A stretch of DNA of 64,000 bases from the NCBI RefSeq assembly GCF_051846915.1, contig NZ_JBPYCR010000008.1:50834-114833 (forward strand), given 5' to 3'. The translations under genes were made by a program, and so were the position numbers. The notes under the pieces are model-generated. The model worked only from the letters and a program-made list of their open reading frames with translations, searched no databases and was not told where the DNA came from. Within the stretch, counting starts at the first letter, position 1. Every line of letters starts with the position of its first letter. Source of the DNA: JBPYCR01 sp051846915. GTDB taxonomy: Bacteria; Bacillota; Bacilli; Bacillales; Amphibacillaceae. Positions 27,212 through 34,664 of this stretch are shown here, piece by piece.

Positions 27212-28369
27212 ATGACTGAAATCCGTTTTACAGAGGATGACATTCGAGAAAGAATTTCCAACTGCCAGCAAAACCTAAACAACGCAGAATATTGCGGACT
27301 TGTTCTTTCGGCTGAAGCAAATATTACCTATTATTCTAACTTTCATACACATGCTCCTTGGACAACAATGACGCGACCGGTATTTTTATTTATACCCCAA
27401 TCCGGGCTACCCATTTTGTATGTACATATCTTCCAATATCCAGATGCAAAAGTAATTGCCAAAAGGTGTGAAGTCCGCTATTTTGAAAGCTTAGATGGCC
27501 CAACTGCAGCGGAAATAGTTGAAATCATGGGTGATTTGCATATGACAAAAGGAAAAGTTGGCTTTGAAAAAGGCTACGAGCAACGAATTGGATTTACCCT
27601 AAATACGTATGAATCACTGAAAAAGGAACTGAGTGAAGCGGTATTCGCAGATGCATCTGAACTTATATGGAGCCAACGGATGATCAAATCGAAAAAAGAA
27701 ATAGCCTGCATTAAGCGTGCATGCGTTGCGACAAGCTATGCGCATGACCAGACATTTGCCGACATAAAGCCGGGTATGTCGGAGCTGGAAATTTCCCGTA
27801 TGGTCCAAATGTATATGTTGGAAGGGGGAGCGGAACACCCTGGATTTGTCATTATGACATCCGGTTCAGGAAATTATGATCGCATGAGTAAAACAGCGAC
27901 AGACAGAATTATTTCCAATGGCGATTTTATTTGTCTGGATCTTGGTGCAAAATATAATGGTTACTGGTCTGACTTTAGTCGTACAGGTTTTGTAGGAAAA
28001 GCAAACGAGAAGTATTTTTCCTTACAGCAAAAAGTTCATAAAGTGACAATGCGGACAATAGAACACCTACGTCCGGGCATTCGTGTATCTGATATTGCCA
28101 CCATATGTGCACAAGAAATGGACAAGGTCGGAATGTCAGCTAATTTTGAGTGCGGAAGATTGGGGCACGGTATGGGACTAATGAGTACGGAACCGCCATC
28201 TGTTACAATCTACGATGATACGGTGCTCGAAGAAGGCATGATTATTAATCTCGAACCAGGGATTATTAATGAACTCGGTGCGTTTGTGCTGGAGGAGAAT
28301 ATTGTTATTACAAAAGAAGGGTACGAAGTTTTATCGGGCGGAAGCAGAGAACTTCATTTGATAAAATAA
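27212..28369 (+). CDS. M24-family metallopeptidase (Xaa-Pro dipeptidase-like)
   Basis: About 385 residues: an N-terminal creatinase-like domain and a C-terminal pita-bread fold. All five metal ligands are visible: LDLGAKYNGYWSDFSR (two Asp), GRLGHGMGL (His), INLEPGI (Glu) and VLEENIVIT (Glu). It is expected to cleave Xaa-Pro dipeptides or act on a related small amide. ATG 27212 is preferred over an in-frame TTG at 27173 that lacks a binding site; AAAGG lies upstream of 27212. Single gene. Confidence 0.85.
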   Translation: MTEIRFTEDDIRERISNCQQNLNNAEYCGLVLSAEANITYYSNFHTHAPWTTMTRPVFLFIPQSGLPILYVHIFQYPDAKVIAKRCEVRYFESLDGPTAAEIVEIMGDLHMTKGKVGFEKGYEQRIGFTLNTYESLKKELSEAVFADASELIWSQRMIKSKKEIACIKRACVATSYAHDQTFADIKPGMSELEISRMVQMYMLEGGAEHPGFVIMTSGSGNYDRMSKTATDRIISNGDFICLDLGAKYNGYWSDFSRTGFVGKANEKYFSLQQKVHKVTMRTIEHLRPGIRVSDIATICAQEMDKVGMSANFECGRLGHGMGLMSTEPPSVTIYDDTVLEEGMIINLEPGIINELGAFVLEENIVITKEGYEVLSGGSRELHLIK

Positions 28370-28503
28370 ATATTCCTGATGATTATAAAAAACTGCTAAT
28401 GAGATATTCCAAGTTCAAGTTTCCAATTCAAACCACTTGCTACGAAACGTGCTCTTCTATAAAATAGGATAGTAATGCAACTATTAGAAAAGAGGACATT
28501 CAA

Positions 28504-29571
28504 ATGAACAAACCTTCCATTTTTGGACTGACATATAAGCAATTGACGACTTGGCTCGTAGAACATGGTGAAAAGAAGTTTCGGGCCCAACAAGTATGGA
28601 ATTGGCTTTATAAGAAAAGAGTATCCAGCTTTTCCGAAATGAAGAATGTAAACAAGGATTGTATTGCGTTATTGGAAGAACATTTTGTAATGCATACGCT
28701 GGAACAGGAAATTAAACGTGAATCGCAGGATGGAACGATTAAATTTTTATTTAAATTACAGGACGGCAACTTAATTGAAACGGTACTCATGCGTTTTCAC
28801 TACGGCTTGTCTGTCTGTGTTACTACTCAGGTTGGCTGCAATATCGGCTGTTCTTTTTGCGCGAGCGGTCTGATGAAGAAGAGTCGGGATTTATCAAGTA
28901 GTGAAATTGTTGAACAAATCATGAAGGTGCAAGCTCATCTTGACAATCGAGGGGAAAGTGAACGTGTTAGTCATATTGTAGTTATGGGAATTGGAGAACC
29001 ATTCGATAACTTTACTAATTTAATGGATTTTCTTTATATTATGAATGACGACGGTGGTTTGAACATAGGAGCTAGACATATCACCGTATCAACGAGCGGG
29101 CTCGCACATAAAATATATGAATTCGCCGATACCGGCATCCAAGTAAATTTAGCAATATCTATTCACGCACCAAATAATGAATTACGAACCAAAATCATGA
29201 AAATCAATCGCGCATTTCCGATTGAAAAGTTGATGAAAGCAGTCGATTATTATTTGGAAAAGACAAACCGGCGAATTACGTACGAGTACATTATGCTGCA
29301 TGATGTGAATGACCATAAGGAAGAGGCGAGGGAACTATCGAAACTATTATACAATCATCGTCATCTCGCTTATGTCAATTTAATACCTTATAATGCCGTT
29401 GATGAACACAGCCATTATCAGCGCAGTGAAACATCGGCAATTCAAGGCTTTTATGAAACATTAAAAGAGCAAGGAATTAACTGTGGTGTGCGTTGGGAGC
29501 AAGGTGCAGATATTGATGCAGCTTGTGGACAACTGCGCAGTCAACAAATGAAGAAAAAGAATGTTGGGTAA
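28504..29571 (+). CDS. RlmN/Cfr-family radical SAM rRNA methyltransferase
   Basis: 355 residues. The radical SAM cluster is C112-x3-C116-x2-C119 (CNIGCSFC). The two methyl-transfer cysteines are C105 (LSVCVTT) and C341 (IDAACGQL), at RlmN-like spacing. MGIGEPFDN and NLAISIHAPN are family segments. It methylates C2 of A2503 in 23S rRNA if it is RlmN; Cfr methylates C8. Core motifs look RlmN-like, but it lacks the N-terminal extension of the main Bacillus RlmN and does not sit beside prpC/prkC, so it may be a second paralogue. The stop is 2 nt from repeat R2. Confidence 0.85.
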   Translation: MNKPSIFGLTYKQLTTWLVEHGEKKFRAQQVWNWLYKKRVSSFSEMKNVNKDCIALLEEHFVMHTLEQEIKRESQDGTIKFLFKLQDGNLIETVLMRFHYGLSVCVTTQVGCNIGCSFCASGLMKKSRDLSSSEIVEQIMKVQAHLDNRGESERVSHIVVMGIGEPFDNFTNLMDFLYIMNDDGGLNIGARHITVSTSGLAHKIYEFADTGIQVNLAISIHAPNNELRTKIMKINRAFPIEKLMKAVDYYLEKTNRRITYEYIMLHDVNDHKEEARELSKLLYNHRHLAYVNLIPYNAVDEHSHYQRSETSAIQGFYETLKEQGINCGVRWEQGADIDAACGQLRSQQMKKKNVG

Positions 29572-29573
29572 AC

Positions 29574-29784
29574 AAGAAAAGCGCAAGCGCCCTGCTTAGA
29601 AACGTAGCGACTGGATCGAAGCAACTGAGATAAAGGAATCACGATGAGCGGTGCGAATCGATGATGACTTTCACCCAAGGGCATAAGGTCGACTAAGCCT
29701 CTGTCTAAAGCCATCGGCAAGTCTTCTTTATCGTAAGGCGCTACGGGAAGTCGCCTAGTTTCTGGGCGCTTAAGCTAGACAATC
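29574..29784 (-). repeat. Interspersed palindromic repeat, copy R2
   Basis: Opposite orientation to the other five copies. Both ends are conserved (AAGAAAAGCGCAAGCGCCC and GGGCGCTTAAGCTAGACA), but the middle of about 160 nt is different and has its own stems (for example GGCGACTTCCCGTAGCGCC on the minus strand). The conserved AAGAAAAGCGC end begins 2 nt after the stop codon of the RlmN-like gene, so relative to that gene it has the same orientation as R1, R3 and R6 have to theirs. Confidence 0.85.
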
Positions 29785-29786
29785 AA

Positions 29787-29813
29787 AGCCACTCTTTGAA
29801 AAAAAGAGTGGCT
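29787..29813 (+). other. Perfect 11-bp hairpin upstream of the DMT transporter gene
   Basis: AGCCACTCTTT and AAAGAGTGGCT around GAAAA. A-run, not T-run, follows on the plus strand, so it is not a standard terminator for the upstream gene. Confidence 0.55.
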
Positions 29814-29855
29814 AAAAAATGCAAGCTCCATTCTTAATATTTAGATTATTGGCTC

Positions 29856-30836
29856 ATGACGAATATATATGTAGTTAGCGTTGTGAAGCCTATGGGGGGT
29901 CATGGATTGGCAAAAGTGGCGGAGCAAGTGATAGAACCAGCGAATAACTCGCATAACTCAATGAAAGTATATGGAATATTGCTGTTTTGTGTTACTTGTT
30001 ATGCAAGTATGTTTGTTTTTGGGACTGTGCTGGTAGAATCATTTCATCCGGTTGCTCTGACGTTTTTTCGTCTCGTGTTTATTAATGCATTTCTTTTGGT
30101 AATTGGCTGGCGATTTATAAAAAGTGAAAAAATACCGTTGAAACTATTATTCGTTCTTGCAGGCGCAGGGTTTATTGGAATTACGATTAGTCATCTAAGC
30201 TTATACACGGGGCTAGAACATACCGATCCAATTACCGCTGCATTAATTTATGCACTTGGCCCGCTTATTACATCATTTATTACATACTTTTATTTAAAAG
30301 AAAGACGCAGAATATATTTCTGGGTTGGAATTATTATGGGAATATTTGGGGTTACTCTTGTTGTATCTAAAGGGAATGGATTTATGCTTCAAGCAGGAAA
30401 AGGAGAATTACTTATCGGTGTAACGATACTCACATATTCGATTTACCTAGTGATTGTGGAATATTTATCAAGACACCTGAAGCCAATGGTTATTACAGTA
30501 TATACAAGTGTATTTGGGCTTGTTTTGGTGTTGCCTTTCCTACGGGCGGAATACGTCGCACAAACGTTTCAAATCGATATGAAATACTGGGCCTTATTAA
30601 TCGTAACGGCCGTTTTAACGAATGGATTCTGTACGATGCTATGGAACGGTGCAGTGCGTCAAGTGGGCGCTTCCACCTCATCGATATTTCTGAATATGGA
30701 ACCATTTGCAGCAATGATTATTGGCTATATCGTTTTGCAACAAATTGTCGAACCTATCCAGTTAATCGGATCGATTTTCATTATCGCAGGTGTTATTATG
30801 GGAACGCGCTTTGGTAAAAAAACCCACACGTTATAG
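29856..30836 (+). CDS. DMT-superfamily (EamA) transporter
   Basis: Up to 326 residues with ten predicted helices and two EamA repeats; LEHTDPITAALIYALGPL in the first and NMEPFAAMIIGYIVL in the second are the matching helix-4 motifs. These carriers export or import amino acids, nucleotide sugars or metabolites. The first 35 residues are not hydrophobic and are unusual for the family. Internal starts such as TTG near 29907 (behind GGGGGG) or ATG 29961 are plausible, so the start is unsure. Convergent with the mrp operon. Confidence 0.78.
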   Translation: MTNIYVVSVVKPMGGHGLAKVAEQVIEPANNSHNSMKVYGILLFCVTCYASMFVFGTVLVESFHPVALTFFRLVFINAFLLVIGWRFIKSEKIPLKLLFVLAGAGFIGITISHLSLYTGLEHTDPITAALIYALGPLITSFITYFYLKERRRIYFWVGIIMGIFGVTLVVSKGNGFMLQAGKGELLIGVTILTYSIYLVIVEYLSRHLKPMVITVYTSVFGLVLVLPFLRAEYVAQTFQIDMKYWALLIVTAVLTNGFCTMLWNGAVRQVGASTSSIFLNMEPFAAMIIGYIVLQQIVEPIQLIGSIFIIAGVIMGTRFGKKTHTL

Positions 30837-30930
30837 TAAATGTCCAAATATTTCAGTAAAAAACGTTTTGTACAGCCACTATGTGGAAGTCATTCTACCA
30901 TAATTAGTTTCCATGACTTGTCGATAAGTT

Positions 30931-31287
30931 TTATTTTTCGGGATGCAATACATCTTTCAGTTCATCTTCAATCGTCGACTCAGACATTTTTACCTTTGAA
31001 CGATATGCAGCCCGCAAAATGAGATGTCCGCTTACGGGTGCAGTAATAAAAACAAAAATAATCCCAAGCAATAATCGAACGCTCATATAGGATTCGGCAA
31101 ACCAAAAGTAGAGAAAGGCACCAACGAGCGTAATCAAAACAGCCAATGTCGTCGTTTTTGTCGCAGCATGCGCCCGTGTATAAATATCGGGAAAGCGAAT
31201 AATCCCGATAGCACTAATAACACTAATGATACTACCAATTAAGATAAGCAATACCCCAACGAATTCTAAGCTAACGTCGCCGTTCAA
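30931..31287 (-). CDS. mrpG: Mrp Na+/H+ antiporter subunit G
   Basis: About 118 residues with three membrane helices and the PhaG/MnhG pattern (IGIIRFPDIYTRAHAATKTTTL near 35-55). TTG at 31287 is chosen, with GAGGTG 6 nt upstream; a GTG at 31296 overlaps that site. Last gene of the antiporter operon. It belongs to the multisubunit complex that exchanges cytoplasmic Na+ for H+. Confidence 0.9.
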   Translation of the reverse strand: MNGDVSLEFVGVLLILIGSIISVISAIGIIRFPDIYTRAHAATKTTTLAVLITLVGAFLYFWFAESYMSVRLLLGIIFVFITAPVSGHLILRAAYRSKVKMSESTIEDELKDVLHPEK

Positions 31288-31549
31288 TAATAACACCTCT
31301 TTCGATAAATTTGGAAAAAGAAATCGTACTTATAAACGCTAAAATACCAAGTATAAGAATCACTTCTAAAAATGCTTTCGTTTGAAATAAAATCGAAACA
31401 ATGGCGATGGCTGAAATTAAATTTACGCCAATAACATCCATGGCAATTACCCGATCAGGAAGCGTCGGACCGATTATCATACGAGTGAACGTTATCAGGA
31501 TGGCAATACCGAATAAAATAAGTGAAAGTAGTAGCATCGTTTCAATCAT
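31271..31549 (-). CDS. mrpF: Mrp antiporter subunit F
   Basis: 92 residues with three helices and the MnhF signature GPTLPDRVIAMDVIGVN near 28-44. It overlaps mrpE by 4 nt (ATGA) and mrpG by about 17 nt, a tight order typical of the operon. Confidence 0.92.
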   Translation of the reverse strand: MIETMLLLSLILFGIAILITFTRMIIGPTLPDRVIAMDVIGVNLISAIAIVSILFQTKAFLEVILILGILAFISTISFSKFIERGVIIERRR

Positions 31550-32031
31550 TGTCTCGTCACCTCCATTATGGCTTTTTCAAATTTTTCAAGTGAGCGCTCC
31601 AAGTCGCCTCGATATCGCTTAATATCCATTGCATGAATATAAAAAACATTTCCTTCGGGTGTTACTTCCATAACAACCGAACCAGGAGTTAGTGTAAGCA
31701 GAAGGGCGAGTGTTGGCACTTCCCATTCTCCTCTTAAAACGGTTTTATATTTGAAAATTCCTGGTTCGAGATCGATTCTTGGGCTTAAAATCTGTCTAAT
31801 CACGACAACACTCGATAAAATTAACTCCCAATTGAAAATAAAGAACAGTTTTACAATCGAATATAATCGGTGCAAATAAAAGCGCCCACCAAAAAAACGG
31901 CGCATTAGAAAGACTATCCCAATCCCAACGATAAAGCCGATTAGAAACGTTTCGAAGCGAAATACGTCTTCGTCCTGAAATAAGACCCATAGTAAAGCGA
32001 TAAATAAGTTTAGTATAAATTGTGCCGGCAT
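31546..32031 (-). CDS. mrpE: Mrp antiporter subunit E
   Basis: 161 residues: two N-terminal helices and a soluble C-terminal part with LLTLTPGSVVMEVTPEGN, the MnhE core motif. ATG behind GAGGTGATGAA. In most Bacillaceae mrpE follows mrpD directly; here about 400 nt including repeat R3 separate them, so mrpE-F-G could have uneven expression relative to mrpA-D. Confidence 0.92.
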   Translation of the reverse strand: MPAQFILNLFIALLWVLFQDEDVFRFETFLIGFIVGIGIVFLMRRFFGGRFYLHRLYSIVKLFFIFNWELILSSVVVIRQILSPRIDLEPGIFKYKTVLRGEWEVPTLALLLTLTPGSVVMEVTPEGNVFYIHAMDIKRYRGDLERSLEKFEKAIMEVTRQ

Positions 32032-32136
32032 TTCATCACCTCTTCTTGCTTTTACAGTAGCATACGAATCATCGTTTTATTTCATAAGCGTTAATTATTT
32101 TCAAAACGATTCTAGTAATCAAAAACTGTTATTTTT

Positions 32137-32424
32137 AAAAGGTTAGAAAGTATAAAATTTTGTGCATAGCTGTCTAGCTTCGACGTACAAATGTTTTCGG
32201 TGGGACGAAAGCGGAGCTACAGTCCCAGGATGTTCTAGTGCAAATTTTTTCGGTGGGACGAGCATTTATGCGCAGTCCCAGGCGGCGCCACAGGACGTGG
32301 CGTTCTAAGCCTGCCAGCGCCCAGCCCCTCGAGGTCTTAAGCAATAACTCTTCGTGGCAAAAACCGCCACTACGATTTCTTGCTTAAGCTTGTCGGGATT
32401 GACCAGGGCGCTTGCGCTTTTCTT
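32137..32424 (+). repeat. Interspersed palindromic repeat, copy R3 (composite), inside the mrp operon
   Basis: About 288 bp. It has the shared AT-rich head and TGTCTAGCTT. It then carries two imperfect copies of a module built on TTTTCGGTGGGACGA...GCAGTCCCAGG, joined to the CCCCTCGAGGTCTTAAGCAA palindromic module found in R1, R4 and R6. It ends in GGGCGCTTGCGCTTTTCTT, 4 nt from the mrpD stop. It fills most of the 397-nt gap 32032-32428; no gene is seen in the rest. Confidence 0.88.
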
Positions 32425-32428
32425 ACTT

Positions 32429-33907
32429 TTACTTATACAAAACAGCGTCAATATAAATTTGGGGATCTGTTAAAGTATTTGCTGCGTCCATGACATACAC
32501 AGCGATCCCCTCTGACCCAAGGCCAAGCATGATGGTAAGTGCTGCAAGTAAACTGCAAGGAACAAGCAGCCCACGTGATAAAGGCTTTTCCTCTTCGGTA
32601 CTTATAATAGTCTCTCCCCAAAAAGAACTCATAAATATACGAAGCAGAGAGTACAATACGGCCATCCCTGATAAAAAACTAATAGCTAACAAAAGATATT
32701 GCCCCGATTCGATCGCACTGAGTCCAATTAGTAGCTTCCCCAAAAACCCGCTTAATGGAGGAATGCCAGCTAAAGAAAGAACGGTGAGGAAAAAAAGCCA
32801 ACCGAGCATCGGATAGTTTCGGATCAACCCACTCATATCTTCAATTTTTGCTGAGCCGGTCAGTGCGATCATCGTACCGGCCAACAAAAAGAGCAAACCT
32901 TTAACAATAATATCATGCACAACGTAAAAAATTGATCCCTCCATTGCTGTTGGCGTCCCGATCGCAAGTCCGACAAGTATAAACCCGACAGCAACGACTA
33001 CGTTATAGGCAACGATGTGGCGAATATCTGTATACGCGATGGCACCAATACTGCCACCGATTAATGTGATTGCGGCCATAATGCCGATCAACGTATGTGT
33101 AATTTGCGGCTCATGGTAAAACAATAAGGTAAACATACGAATAAGTGCGTAGATCCCTACTTTCGTTAGAAGCGCACCAAATAATGCAGCAATCGCTGTG
33201 GGCGGCGCACTGTAAGCTCCTGGGAGCCATTGATAAAGCAATAATCCCGATTTAATGCTGAACACAATGAGAAACAAGATACTGATGACCGTTAGTAACG
33301 GAGTTTGTCCAGATTCGGCGATTCTTTCTGATAAATGGGCAAGATTCAGTGTACCTAGTGTTCCGTACGTGTAAGCGATGGCAACTAAAAATATCCAAGA
33401 TGATAAAATATTAATCGCGATATATTTTACCGAAACTTTTAATTGCTGTTTCGTCGCCCCAAGTGTGATTAGCACATAAGATGACAGCAGCATCACTTCA
33501 AAGCAGACGAACAAATTAAATAAATCTCCTGTTAAAAACGCTCCGTTCACCCCGGCAATTAGAAATAAAACAAAAGGGTAAAAGTACATTTTTTCCCGTG
33601 CTTCTCCAATAGAGTAAACGGCATACAATAAACAAATCACACTAATGATGGATGTAGTTAATACAAGAAGCATGGCGAAAGCGTCAGCAACGAACAGAAT
33701 TCCAAATGGGGCACTCCAATCACCAAAATCGAGTCTGATGATCCCTTCCATCCGAATGGTTATTAATATTATGATACTTACAATGCTAGTGGCGATCAGG
33801 ACAAAAATGCTCAAAACCCGCTGTATACGTACATAGGGGCGTAAAAAGACGAGAATAATGCCGATGAAAAGAGGAAGCACCATAGGGATTGCAATTAAAT
33901 TATTCAT
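32429..33907 (-). CDS. mrpD: Mrp antiporter subunit D
   Basis: About 492 residues, hydrophobic, related to NADH dehydrogenase subunits ND4/ND2 (proton_antipo_M). KYIAINILSSWIFLVAIAY near 170 and GLLLYQWLPGAYSAPPTAI near 235 are conserved channel helices, with lysine and glutamate residues on the ion path. ATG 33907 is chosen; it overlaps the mrpC end by 8 nt. MrpA and MrpD are the two ion-translocating subunits. Confidence 0.93.
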   Translation of the reverse strand: MNNLIAIPMVLPLFIGIILVFLRPYVRIQRVLSIFVLIATSIVSIIILITIRMEGIIRLDFGDWSAPFGILFVADAFAMLLVLTTSIISVICLLYAVYSIGEAREKMYFYPFVLFLIAGVNGAFLTGDLFNLFVCFEVMLLSSYVLITLGATKQQLKVSVKYIAINILSSWIFLVAIAYTYGTLGTLNLAHLSERIAESGQTPLLTVISILFLIVFSIKSGLLLYQWLPGAYSAPPTAIAALFGALLTKVGIYALIRMFTLLFYHEPQITHTLIGIMAAITLIGGSIGAIAYTDIRHIVAYNVVVAVGFILVGLAIGTPTAMEGSIFYVVHDIIVKGLLFLLAGTMIALTGSAKIEDMSGLIRNYPMLGWLFFLTVLSLAGIPPLSGFLGKLLIGLSAIESGQYLLLAISFLSGMAVLYSLLRIFMSSFWGETIISTEEEKPLSRGLLVPCSLLAALTIMLGLGSEGIAVYVMDAANTLTDPQIYIDAVLYK

Positions 33908-34238
33908 CGTAAATTCCCCGCATCCTGTCAATATGGTCTGTCCCCGTTTCCTTAAACGTCCGATAAGCTAAAACGAGGAAAAAAGCGGTCACGCCGAAAG
34001 TAATGACAATGGATGTTAAAATGAGTGCCTGTGGAAGGGCGTCAGCATAGTCGACGCCGCTTTTATCGATAATTGGCACTTGACTTGCGCCCAATCCTCC
34101 CATTGTTATTAATAGTAAGTGAGCAGCATGTGTGAACATGGCCGTACCAAGAATAATTCGAATAACATTTCCGGATAGCATTAAATAGGTGGCTGCCGTT
34201 ACGAATACCCCTGCAACAACGATCATTAATGTTTCCAT
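33900..34238 (-). CDS. mrpC: Mrp antiporter subunit C
   Basis: 112 residues with three helices, homologous to NuoK. ILGTAMFTHAAHLLLITMG near 30-48 and DALPQALILTSIVITFG near 68-84 are typical. Three nt after mrpB, with AAGGACG upstream of the ATG. Confidence 0.93.
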   Translation of the reverse strand: METLMIVVAGVFVTAATYLMLSGNVIRIILGTAMFTHAAHLLLITMGGLGASQVPIIDKSGVDYADALPQALILTSIVITFGVTAFFLVLAYRTFKETGTDHIDRMRGIYDE

Positions 34239-34241
34239 TTC

Positions 34242-34664
34242 TTACACGTCCTTACTGATACTTATTATAATAGTTACAACAACCCCGACAACAGTGAGTG
34301 CAACACCTGCTTCAAAAAGGGTAATGGTCGTTAATTCTACCGTACCGAAAAAAGGGAAGTCAAAATGACCAAATGTTTGACTTAAAAAGGTATCCCCAAA
34401 TAAGAGCGCCCCGAACCCGGTTGCTACAGCAATCATTGCTCCAAAGGCGGCAACAAGCTTAAAATCGAGTGGAATACTTTTTTCAATCGTTTCAATATCA
34501 AAAGCCAAATATAACAGAACAAAAGCAGACGCGAGAACAAGCCCACCAATAAATCCGCCGCCCGGAGCGTGGTGGCCAGAGAAAAACAAATAGAGGGCAA
34601 GCGTTAAAATAATAAAGACAACGACTTTTGTAACGGACTGCAAAATAACATCATTGGTCTTCAT
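34242..34664 (-). CDS. mrpB: Mrp antiporter subunit B
   Basis: 140 residues, four helices. LFFSGHHAPGGGFIGGLVLA near 26-45 is the MnhB signature. GGAGGT lies 7 nt before the ATG. It overlaps mrpA by 14 nt. Confidence 0.93.
   Translation of the reverse strand: MKTNDVILQSVTKVVVFIILTLALYLFFSGHHAPGGGFIGGLVLASAFVLLYLAFDIETIEKSIPLDFKLVAAFGAMIAVATGFGALLFGDTFLSQTFGHFDFPFFGTVELTTITLFEAGVALTVVGVVVTIIISISKDV

Noticed and set aside
29787..29813. Intrinsic terminator of the RlmN-like gene.
   Set aside because: The 11-bp hairpin is followed by an A-run, not a T-run, on the plus strand.
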